From: an uncultured Microcaldota archaeon
Lineage (GTDB): Archaea > Micrarchaeota > Micrarchaeia > Burarchaeales > Fermentimicrarchaeaceae
Assembly (NCBI GenBank): GCA_903884505.1
Contig: CAISET010000025.1
Span: forward strand, 1 to 58,921
Direction of reading: 5' to 3'
DNA length: 58,921 nt
Part shown: piece by piece, positions 34,092 through 40,286 of the stretch
How positions within the stretch are numbered: the first letter of the stretch is position 1
How the letters are laid out: every line of letters begins with the position of its first letter
Notes under the pieces: generated by a model
The model's database searches: none
What the model was told of the DNA's origin: nothing
Seen by the model: the letters and a program-made list of their open reading frames with translations, nothing else
Made by a program: the position numbers and the translations under genes

Positions 34092-34586
34092 ATGAACAAA
34101 CTCCTCGTATTCGCCGTTGCGCTGGCGGCGCTCGCACCGTTCGCATTTGCAGACATCGGGCCCGGCCCGACGGACATACCGTCTATAACTATCCACGCAA
34201 CGATTGACGGGGCGCCGGTCCCTGACGCTACATACGCGAAGCTGCACTGCTTCTTCGCGAACGGCACGGAGTTCCTAGGACCAACCGGAACGTGGGAATG
34301 CGAGAGCGGTGACTGCACCGGGGGCATGTACAAGCTCGCACTGTGCGCTGACCAAGCAAACGCAACTTTCGAGTTCACCAACGAAATGTGGAATAGAAAC
34401 TACACGACTAGCCCGCCTGTCGAGATAATACACGGCAATAACTATCTCTTCAACGTGAGCATCTCCACGGCGAGCGGGACTGCGGACATAGCCGGCCATG
34501 GGAGCCCGCAGCAAAATATTTGCGGAATTTCCTTCATCCTGCTTGGTCTCGCGGCCGTTCCGCTGCTGCTTGCAGTGAAACGATGA
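34092..34586 (+). CDS. secreted protein with C-terminal TM anchor
   Basis: 164 residues. Signal peptide MNKLLVFAVALAALAPFAFA, an external Cys-containing beta-rich domain (KLHCFFANG, WECESGDCTGG, LALCADQ) and a C-terminal TM (ISFILLGLAAVPLLLAVKR). TATA-like GGTTAAAAACC lies about 29 bases upstream. Its stop overlaps the start of the next membrane gene (ATGA), so the two probably act together. Family unknown. Confidence 0.7.
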   Translation: MNKLLVFAVALAALAPFAFADIGPGPTDIPSITIHATIDGAPVPDATYAKLHCFFANGTEFLGPTGTWECESGDCTGGMYKLALCADQANATFEFTNEMWNRNYTTSPPVEIIHGNNYLFNVSISTASGTADIAGHGSPQQNICGISFILLGLAAVPLLLAVKR

Positions 34587-34921
34587 TTTTCACATTTCCG
34601 CTCGCATTTGCAGTTACGGTCCTATTAGAGACGCCCGTCTACTGGTTCTTCCTACTAGGATACACAAAGACGGAGAAGGCAATCGCCTTCTCCCTGTTAA
34701 TAAACGCCCTGACCCTTCCGGTCGTCTGGTTCGTGCTGCCGCCGCTGCTCTTCTCCAATTACCTGCTCTACTTCGCCGTGGCTGAGCTTTTCGCCTGGCT
34801 TGCAGAAGCAGCGATGGTGAAGCTCGCCTTCAGAAAAATGCCGTGGGAACGGGCAATCCTTGCGGCACTGGCGGCCAACGCCGTCTCCGCAGGGATGGGC
34901 CTGCTCATCGCCTTCCTCTAA
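34583..34921 (+). CDS. four-TM membrane protein, 112 aa
   Basis: Start ATG 34583 overlaps the previous stop as ATGA. About four hydrophobic helices (FAVTVLLETPVYWFFLLGY; AFSLLINALTLPVVWFVLPP; YLLYFAVAELFAWLAEAAMV; AILAALAANAVSAGMGLLIA) and a short basic loop. No family recognised. It is coupled with the secreted Cys-containing protein upstream. Confidence 0.7.
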   Translation: MIFTFPLAFAVTVLLETPVYWFFLLGYTKTEKAIAFSLLINALTLPVVWFVLPPLLFSNYLLYFAVAELFAWLAEAAMVKLAFRKMPWERAILAALAANAVSAGMGLLIAFL

Positions 34922-34940
34922 TCCGTCGTGCGATAAGGTT

Positions 34941-34951
34941 TATATATTCGG
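34941..34951 (+). promoter_or_regulatory. TATA box of the Cys-rich lipoprotein
   Basis: TTTATATATT; predicted TSS near 34973 with GGTTGGTGTGA before ATG 35000, so this transcript has a leader of about 27 nt. Confidence 0.5.
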
Positions 34952-34999
34952 AGCGAGGAAACCTTCCACAACTGTACTAATAATGCGAGGTTGGTGTGA

Positions 35000-36028
35000 A
35001 TGAATAGGAACCTTATGCTTCTGTCGCTCAGCATCGTGTTCGGAATAATGCTTTTCGGCTGCCTGCAGGTCGGCGCAAAGGCATGCAAGTTGGATGCCGA
35101 CTGCCAGGGCTGGCAGTCCTGCAACCTGCAGAACGGGCAGTGCGTCGCAAAGGAGGGCTTCTGCAGCGCCGACAGGGAATGCAACGGCACGAACCAGATA
35201 TGCAGCCCGCAGACGCATGCCTGCGCTTTCAAGGCGGGCTTCTGCTCAACCGACTACGAATGCGCGGGCTGGCAGAAATGCGATGTTCCGACGGGCCGCT
35301 GCATAACGGGAAGCGGCTACTGCGGCGACGACTCCGGCTGCGAGGCATGGAAGGCGTGCAGCCCGGTCACGCACACCTGCATCGCAAGGGCAGGGCTTTG
35401 CGTTGACGAATATGACTGCGCGGCTTGGCAGAACTGCAACACAACCACCCATCGCTGCGTCCCGTCATCCGGCTTCTGCGACTCTGACCTGGCCTGCCAG
35501 CGGTGGGAGACCTGCAACGTCCAGAGCCACCTTTGCGTGGTGAAGGAAGGGTTCTGCAACAACGACCTCCACTGCGACACGTTCCACAAGTGCAACTACG
35601 TAACCCACGAGTGCGACCCAAAGAGCGAGTACTGCTTCGATGACACCCAGTGCGCAGGATACCAGTTCTGCGAGACCGGCTCGCACATGTGCAGGGCGAA
35701 GAGCAGCTACTGCAACGACGCCCGCGACTGCACGAACTGGCAGGACTGCTACGATGTCACGCACACGTGCATAACAAAGCAGGGCTACTGCAGGGACGGC
35801 AGCGAATGCAGCGGCTACCAGTCCTGCGACCTCGAGACGCACCAGTGCAGGCAGATGGTCGGCTACTGCGGCAGGAACGAGGACTGCAACGAGCCCGCTG
35901 AGATATGCGACCTGTCGCCGGGAAGCCCGACGCTCTACAGGTGCATACCGCGCGGAATCCCGTGCAGCTCGAACACGGACTGCCCTGGAAGCGAGTGCGA
36001 CCTGATAAACCACCGGTGCAGGGGCTAA
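35000..36028 (+). CDS. Cys-rich tandem-repeat lipoprotein
   Basis: 342 residues. Signal MNRNLMLLSLSIVFGIMLFGC is a lipobox-type sequence. The rest is about 11 repeats of roughly 27 residues following C-x3-dC-x2-w-x2-C-x4-tH-x-C-x4-gyC, for example CAGWQKCDVPTGRC or CTNWQDCYDVTHTC. About 55 cysteines make it almost certainly an exported, disulfide-bonded rod. Two nearby conditions fit this: thioredoxin reductase and a VKOR-like gene in the window. It may be an adhesin or host-interaction protein; function unknown. Confidence 0.82.
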   Translation: MNRNLMLLSLSIVFGIMLFGCLQVGAKACKLDADCQGWQSCNLQNGQCVAKEGFCSADRECNGTNQICSPQTHACAFKAGFCSTDYECAGWQKCDVPTGRCITGSGYCGDDSGCEAWKACSPVTHTCIARAGLCVDEYDCAAWQNCNTTTHRCVPSSGFCDSDLACQRWETCNVQSHLCVVKEGFCNNDLHCDTFHKCNYVTHECDPKSEYCFDDTQCAGYQFCETGSHMCRAKSSYCNDARDCTNWQDCYDVTHTCITKQGYCRDGSECSGYQSCDLETHQCRQMVGYCGRNEDCNEPAEICDLSPGSPTLYRCIPRGIPCSSNTDCPGSECDLINHRCRG

Positions 36029-36052
36029 GCCAAGCCCCATTTTCTTTAATTT

Positions 36053-36634
36053 TCAATCCGCCCTAGCCTTCTTCTCGCAGATTTCCGCCAGCTTTTCGAA
36101 GAATTCGTCGCGTTTCTTCCCGTACTGTTCGAGCTCCCTGTCATGCCTCGCCATTTCCTCCCTTGTAGGCGCATAATAGTATGCTATCGGGTCCTCACTA
36201 CTGTACATTCCACGAGACAGCGCTGGCAGCCTGGACGGGCTGTGCGGCGCCCTCGGCATTCCAGGCACCTTCCCATAGACCTTCTCGCGAACCCTGAAAA
36301 CATCCCAGCCGCCGGCATACTTCTCGCGCTCGCCTTCGCCCATCCCGCGCAGCGCCTTGGCCAGCTCCAGATAGGCCTCGGACCTCAATATCCTAGCCTC
36401 CTGCAGGATGAGGGCGGCGCCAGGCTGCGAATCCCGCAGCAGCCTCTCCCCAGCGCTCGCGACGGCGTAATCCAGCTTCACGATTATCTTCTCATAAGTC
36501 TCCACGCGCCCAAGGCTCCCCGTCGCGCAGCTGTCGGCCTTCCCGATAAGCTTTCTCGCATCGTATGCGGCAACTATGTCCCTGCGGTGTAAATAGTCGC
36601 CGAAACACGGCTTCTCCCCCTTTTCCGACAGCAT
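36053..36634 (-). CDS. unknown helical protein, paralogue of the gene at 39607
   Basis: 193 residues, charged and helical. Shares with the 39607 gene the blocks EARILRSEAYLELAKALRGM (there KNSAYLEKQAYSELAEVFRGM) and the C-terminal FFEKLAEICEKKARAD (there FVDRLAEICERRARTE). A private family of small cytoplasmic proteins, each beside an interrupted tRNA gene. TATA-like TTATTAAC about 34 bases upstream. Function not inferable. Confidence 0.7.
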   Translation of the reverse strand: MLSEKGEKPCFGDYLHRRDIVAAYDARKLIGKADSCATGSLGRVETYEKIIVKLDYAVASAGERLLRDSQPGAALILQEARILRSEAYLELAKALRGMGEGEREKYAGGWDVFRVREKVYGKVPGMPRAPHSPSRLPALSRGMYSSEDPIAYYYAPTREEMARHDRELEQYGKKRDEFFEKLAEICEKKARAD

Positions 36635-36694
36635 GGCAATACCGCCTATCCCGCTCCCTTGAAGTTAATAATGGTGATGCGAAACGGGGAAAGC

Positions 36695-36705
36695 CATTAA
36701 TAAAT
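36695..36705 (+). promoter_or_regulatory. TATA box of tRNA-Glu, before the insertion
   Basis: CATTAATAAAT centred near 36701. It is about 37 bases from the displaced tRNA 5' fragment (36738), close to the usual distance, but 89 bases from the functional 5' end at 36790. This indicates that the intervening 52 bp were inserted. Confidence 0.5.
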
Positions 36706-36737
36706 TAGGTGGAGAAAAGTAAGCCTGCGTTATAGAC

Positions 36738-36789
36738 GCTCCGATCAGTTTCGCCCTCCGGGGCGAAATCTCGGAGCTCGCATCGGCTC
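36738..36789 (+). repeat. hairpin insertion E3 at the 5' end of tRNA-Glu
   Basis: The first ten bases of the tRNA (GCTCCGATCA) occur at 36738-36747, followed by hairpin TTTCGCCC-TCCG-GGGCGAAA, then TCGGAG (complement of the target CTCCGA), a spacer, and the intact tRNA start at 36790. The displaced 10 bases are an exact duplicate. Confidence 0.75.
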
Positions 36790-36893
36790 GCTCCGATCAT
36801 CTAGCTCGGTCAAGGATGCGGCCCTCTCAAGGCCGAAACCCGGGTTCAAATGGGAAATTCTCCGGAATTTTCCTGAATATCCCGGTCGGAGCA
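36790..36893 (+). tRNA. tRNA-Glu (CUC) with 29-nt intervening sequence in the T loop
   Basis: Acceptor GCTCCGA/TCGGAGC plus A; D stem ATCT/GGAT; anticodon stem CGGCC/GGCCG, loop CTCTCAA (anticodon CTC); T stem CCGGG/CCCGG. The T loop TTCAAAT is interrupted by 29 bases (about 36852-36880; ends ambiguous by 2) that form GGAAATTC-TCCG-GAATTTTCC. Splicing would restore a normal T arm. Could be an archaeal noncanonical intron or a small palindromic insertion. Confidence 0.85.
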
Positions 36894-36960
36894 CTTTTTT
36901 CGGTTGGCTACGCTCCTCGCTGCGCTCGTCGCTGCCATATCCGAAAAACCTGCACTAAAA
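36891..36960 (+). repeat. hairpin element E4 at the tRNA-Glu 3' end
   Basis: GCACTTTTTTCGG (whose GCA is the tRNA 3' end) ... core TTGGCTACGC/GCTGCCATATCCG ... right arm CCGAAAAACCTGCA, tail CTAAAA. The right arm's TGC complements the tRNA-derived GCA. Confidence 0.75.
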
Positions 36961-37035
36961 GCACTTTTTTCCGATGCTCCTCGCTCCGCTCGTCGCATAT
37001 CGTAAAAACCTGCACTAAAAAGCGGAGCACTTTTT
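36961..37035 (+). repeat. hairpin element E5 plus displaced tRNA-Glu 3' end
   Basis: Tandem second element GCACTTTTTTCCGATGC ... GCATATCGTAAAAACCTGCA, tail CTAAAA, followed by GCGGAGCACTTTTT (37022-37035). That last stretch repeats the tRNA 3' end and T-run, so it is the original terminator pushed about 135 bases away. Confidence 0.75.
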
Positions 37036-37038
37036 CTC

Positions 37039-37830
37039 TTATTCCATTTTTGTTATCTCGAAAGGCGGCCACCAGTTCGTCTGCTGGATGAACCGCTTGT
37101 ACGCGGCAAAGTCAACGTCACCCCAGTCCGCGCACGTGAAGAGCTTGATATAGTCGGCGCCGACCGCGTAGCCTCCGCGCACATTCACGGGGTCGAACGG
37201 CACCCACCTCCCGCCGAAATCCACCTCGACCCAGGCGTGCGAGTCCCAGCCTTCCATCCTCCTTGTCCCGCCGTACGCGAGGCGGGCGGGTATGCGCAGC
37301 GAGCGCAGCAGGGAGACGCAGAGGTTCGACCAGGACGCGCACGAATTGCTTCTCCGGGCGAGCACGGACTTCGTGGTAGAAAACATGTCCTTGCCCCACG
37401 TCCTCGCGGGGCGGCAGCCTCTCAGCAAGTCGAAAACGAGGTGCAGCACGTGATAAGCCATCTTCAGCTCGCTGTCCTCATTCAGCGCCTCATACAGGCC
37501 AGGCACCTCAACTTTGGCGACGTATTTCCCGAACGAGGTGTATCTCGAATTGGAGGTCGCATGCGGCACCGGCATCTCTTCAAGCCCGCGGTAATCCGCA
37601 GGTTTCACCTGAACCAGCGCGCAGAGGAGCGGCGCATCCGCAAAAACCTTCAAAACTCGCTGCCTGTCGTCGTTCATCGCCTCAACGGAATAGGGGGGAA
37701 GCGCCTTCACGGCGAACGCATGGGCGCCCGGCGCCAGTAGGCGGCGCGCCTCCTTTTCCCCGAACTGGACCGTGTTGAAGTAGAGGCGCTTGGCACGCTC
37801 GTGGCTCGCAATCCTTCCCCTTGCCAGCAT
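37039..37830 (-). CDS. transglutaminase-like protein
   Basis: 263 residues. Catalytic triad pattern of the transglutaminase-like superfamily: Cys in NSCASWSNLCVSLLRSLRIPAR, His in WDSHAWVEVDF, Asp in WVPFDPVN. The N-terminal about 120 residues are a separate alpha/beta region. No signal peptide, so cytoplasmic; could be a protease or amidase. A TATA (GTTATAAC, about 37858) 28 bases upstream of ATG 37830 gives a leaderless mRNA. Its 3' end stops a few bases from the displaced tRNA-Glu terminator. Confidence 0.8.
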   Translation of the reverse strand: MLARGRIASHERAKRLYFNTVQFGEKEARRLLAPGAHAFAVKALPPYSVEAMNDDRQRVLKVFADAPLLCALVQVKPADYRGLEEMPVPHATSNSRYTSFGKYVAKVEVPGLYEALNEDSELKMAYHVLHLVFDLLRGCRPARTWGKDMFSTTKSVLARRSNSCASWSNLCVSLLRSLRIPARLAYGGTRRMEGWDSHAWVEVDFGGRWVPFDPVNVRGGYAVGADYIKLFTCADWGDVDFAAYKRFIQQTNWWPPFEITKME

Positions 37831-37890
37831 GAGTTCTTCTTGCCGGTGGGGGTAGTTATAACAGCCGCCTTTCCCCCAAGAGGTTTTCGT

Positions 37891-39183
37891 TTACTTTTTC
37901 TTCTTCGCTTTCGGCTTGGCCGCAGCTGTCGCCGCAGGCTCCTCTTTCATCCCCGGGCATTTCGTGAAGAGCGAAATCACCGCGGCTATGCCCACGAGCC
38001 CGCCGACCAGCAGGAACGGCAGCGTGTAGCTGCCAACCGCCAGCGTGCCAGTCGCAGCCTTCGCCGCGTCCAGCATGTAAGCCATCACCATCGGCCCGAC
38101 TATGCCTCCGAAGCCGTAGGAGGTGAAGATGAACCCGTAGTTCACGCCCACGCTCTTCGTCCCGAAGTAGTCCGCAGTCGAGGACGGGAACAGCGAGAAG
38201 TTCGAGCCGAAGCACAGGCCGATGAGCGCCATCACCCCGATGAGTGCCCAGGGCGAGAATCCGCTAACGAACACCACGCTCGCCACGAGCAGCGCCTGCG
38301 CGCCGAACATCACGAACATCGTCTTCTCCCTTCCAATCCTATCGGACACCCAGCCCGCCAAAATCCTGCCGCCTCCGTTGAACACCGCGAGCACGCCCAC
38401 CGCGAGCGTCGCAAGGCCTTTCGCCGCATCTGCGCTCATTCCACCTGCAGTGAACGAGAGCTTTGCGAAGCTTGCCAGGTTGCCGATGACCATCAGGCCC
38501 GCGGCAGCAGAGAATGCGAACATCACCCAGAGCATCCAGCACTGCGGTGTCTTGAGCATCCCAATCGGCCCGTATTCCGAAGCCACAGCTGCTTTTTTTG
38601 CCGCCGGATGCGATTCAGGCGGGTTCTTGAGCAGCAGCGCGCCAAGGACTATAATCGCGCCCAGCCCAACCCCGAGGTACATAAAGGACTGCATTATCCC
38701 GTACCGCGAGATGAGCCACTGGGCAACCGGCGCTATGATGAGTGAGCCGAACCCGAATCCGAACGCGACTATTCCCGTCACGAGCCCGCGCCTCTGCGGG
38801 AACCATTTCACGCTGCACGCGATGGGCGTGTTGTATGCGAGCCCGACGCCCGCACCGACAAGCACGCCGTAGGTGATGTAAAGCATGAGCGGCGAGTTCG
38901 CGAAGAGCGAGGTAGCCACCATGCCCAGGCAGAGAAGCAGTCCGCCTGCGAGCGCGACAATCTTCGGGCCCCGTTTGTCCTGCAGCATCCCCGCGGGTAT
39001 CATCGTGAGGGCGAAGACCGCGAGCATTATGGAGAATGCGAGCTGCACCTCGGTCTGCGACCAATTGAACATCTCAACGAGCGGGTCCTTGAATATGCTC
39101 CAGGTATACGTAAGCCCGAGCATCAGGAATATCAGCACGCCGCCTGCGACAACCGTCCAGCCCTGCCTCTCGTGTTCATCCAT
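37891..39183 (-). CDS. MFS transporter of the OFA (oxalate/formate antiporter) type
   Basis: 430 residues from ATG 39183 (GGTGGT upstream); an in-frame GTG at 39198 is the alternative. Twelve TM segments. LGLTYTWSIFKDPLVEMF and GVGLAYNTPIACSVKWFPQRRGLVTGIVAFGFGFGSL are hallmarks of the OFA family, as is AGWVSDRIGREKTMF. Probably a carboxylate transporter in the cell membrane. The short Lys-rich tail (KPKAKKKK) is cytoplasmic. TATA-like CTTAAAACC near 39230. Confidence 0.87.
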   Translation of the reverse strand: MDEHERQGWTVVAGGVLIFLMLGLTYTWSIFKDPLVEMFNWSQTEVQLAFSIMLAVFALTMIPAGMLQDKRGPKIVALAGGLLLCLGMVATSLFANSPLMLYITYGVLVGAGVGLAYNTPIACSVKWFPQRRGLVTGIVAFGFGFGSLIIAPVAQWLISRYGIMQSFMYLGVGLGAIIVLGALLLKNPPESHPAAKKAAVASEYGPIGMLKTPQCWMLWVMFAFSAAAGLMVIGNLASFAKLSFTAGGMSADAAKGLATLAVGVLAVFNGGGRILAGWVSDRIGREKTMFVMFGAQALLVASVVFVSGFSPWALIGVMALIGLCFGSNFSLFPSSTADYFGTKSVGVNYGFIFTSYGFGGIVGPMVMAYMLDAAKAATGTLAVGSYTLPFLLVGGLVGIAAVISLFTKCPGMKEEPAATAAAKPKAKKKK

Positions 39184-39252
39184 AGTCTCGACCACCACTT
39201 ATTTTCTCCTTCTTTTGTGGCGCAAAGGTTTTAAGCCGCGGCCCCCGGCTAA

Positions 39253-39262
39253 TCTATAATAA
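39253..39262 (+). promoter_or_regulatory. TATA box of tRNA-Val
   Basis: TCTATAATAA centred near 39257, about 31 bases upstream of the tRNA 5' end at 39288. Confidence 0.5.
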
Positions 39263-39287
39263 GCTTGTTTTGTAAAGAATAGCCCAC

Positions 39288-39433
39288 GGGCCCGTAGTCG
39301 AATGGCCCTTTTCCGAGCTCGCCGATGTTCCACGTCGGCTCGCGCGTAAAAGCGCCAGCGGAAAAGTGCTCGACAATGGTAAGACGTCAGTCTCACACAC
39401 TGAAGAGCGCCGGTTCGATCCCGGCCGGGCCCA
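39288..39433 (+). tRNA. tRNA-Val (CAC) interrupted in the D loop
   Basis: Acceptor GGGCCCG/CGGGCCC plus A; anticodon stem TCAGT/ACTGA with loop CTCACAC (anticodon CAC); T arm GCCGG TTCGATC CCGGC. The D arm GTC...GAC is split: after GTCGAATGG come about 74 extra bases ending CTCGACAATGG, then TAAGAC. Removal of 39306-39379 (or an equivalent shift) restores GTC-GAATGGTAA-GAC. Maturation needs splicing, unless the gene is dead. Confidence 0.85.
39306..39370 (+). repeat. hairpin element E6 inside tRNA-Val
   Basis: Left arm TGGCCCTTTTCCG (TGG from the tRNA), inner hairpin GAGCTCGCCGATG/CGTCGGCTCGC, right arm CGTAAAAGCGCCA, tail GCGGAAAAG. The right arm GCCA complements the tRNA-derived TGGC; the tail is the exact complement of CTTTTCCG. 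Confidence 0.75.
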
Positions 39434-39552
39434 TTTTCCGTTAACGCTTTTACGATATGGCAGCGAGTGAGCCCAGGTGCAGCTGCGCAACACCCGCAGG
39501 TGTTGCGGGAGACGCGCATTGGGTGCGAACGAGCGTTGCCATCGGAAAAGGG
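39434..39552 (-). repeat. hairpin element E7 after tRNA-Val (reverse orientation)
   Basis: Read on minus: TAACCCTTTTCCGATGGCAACGCTC (given in two parts: TAACCCTTTTCCG, ATGGCAACGCTC) ... CGCTGCCATATCG, right arm CGTAAAAGCGTTA, tail ACGGAAAAT. Contains an internal palindrome CAACACC...GGTGTTG. Fills the space between the tRNA and the promoter of the 39607 gene. Confidence 0.75.
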
Positions 39553-39575
39553 TTAGCCCACTCTCTTTCTTTAAC

Positions 39576-39585
39576 GTTTATTAAC
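39576..39585 (+). promoter_or_regulatory. TATA box of the 39607 gene
   Basis: GTTTATTAAC centred 27 bases before ATG 39607; supports a leaderless start and excludes longer frames through the repeat. Confidence 0.55.
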
Positions 39586-39606
39586 TTCAGGCTCGAAATC
39601 TTCAGC

Positions 39607-40167
39607 ATGGCACCAACCGCCGTGAGAAAGCAGAAAGATGACCTCCTGAAGATGAAGGTGGAAACAAAGTTCTGGGACATCTCCAACGGGGGGAAGGAGC
39701 TTAACGAAGGAATAGACCTAATGCTGAAAGCGCGGAAGGCGTCATCCTGGTTCGATAAGATACTGAACTATTACGAGAGGGCGATTGAGAAGTTCGGAGT
39801 GGCCTGGAAGAAATCGTCAGCCAAGTTTGAGGCGCACGGGGAAGGCGAGGCGGTCCTGAAAAACTCCGCGTACCTGGAGAAGCAGGCGTATTCCGAGCTT
39901 GCGGAAGTCTTCAGGGGCATGAGCAAGGAAGAGAAGGTAGATTTCCTCAACGAGATTGACAACGGGAACAGCCTAAGCAGCATATATGGGAGAAACGCCC
40001 CTGAACCTCTGAAATCTCCCAGCCACAGCACGGAAAAGAACGTGCAAAAATTCAACGACGACTGCGTGAAGTTCGTGGACAGGCTGGCAGAGATATGCGA
40101 GCGGCGCGCGAGAACGGAAGCGCAGCCCAAGGAAGAGAAACCTAAGCCTGCTCAAGCACTGCCTTAA
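39607..40167 (+). CDS. unknown helical protein, paralogue of the gene at 36053
   Basis: 186 residues starting MAPTAVRKQKDDLLKMK. Charged and helical, with SAYLEKQAYSELAEVFRGMS and DRLAEICERRAR blocks shared with the 36053 gene. The last residues (KPKPAQALP) are encoded by the strand opposite a displaced copy of the alaS 3' end (40142-40174), so this C-terminus was probably created or altered when the hairpin element entered alaS. Function unknown. Confidence 0.7.
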   Translation: MAPTAVRKQKDDLLKMKVETKFWDISNGGKELNEGIDLMLKARKASSWFDKILNYYERAIEKFGVAWKKSSAKFEAHGEGEAVLKNSAYLEKQAYSELAEVFRGMSKEEKVDFLNEIDNGNSLSSIYGRNAPEPLKSPSHSTEKNVQKFNDDCVKFVDRLAEICERRARTEAQPKEEKPKPAQALP

Positions 40168-40174
40168 TCCTTCG
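40142..40174 (-). repeat. displaced 3' end of alaS
   Basis: Minus-strand reading RRIKAVLEQA-stop, against RRIKAVLTEVA-stop at the true alaS end 113 bases away. Most shared codons are changed synonymously (CGA AGG versus AGG AGA; GCA GTG CTT versus GCG GTC CTG). Confidence 0.7.
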
Positions 40175-40286
40175 AGAAACCCCCGATGCGCAGGCTTGAG
40201 TCGCCTTCGGCGACAGCTGCGCAACTTCTGTTGCGCATCGCTCTTCGTTGCCAAACGAACTCGCTCGCCGCGCATATCGTCGGTTT
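40175..40286 (+). repeat. hairpin element E8 at the alaS 3' end
   Basis: Ends GAGAAACCCCCGATGCGC and GCGCATATCGTCGGTTTC pair with the family's AT bulge. The loop contains GTCGCCTTCGGCGAC and GCGCAAC...GTTGCGC sub-hairpins. It abuts the alaS stop codon. Confidence 0.75.

Noticed and set aside
36738-37035. Integron-type attC sites
   Set aside because: There is a bulged hairpin and strand polarity, but no RYYYAAC/GTTRRRY boxes, no integrase and no cassette structure.
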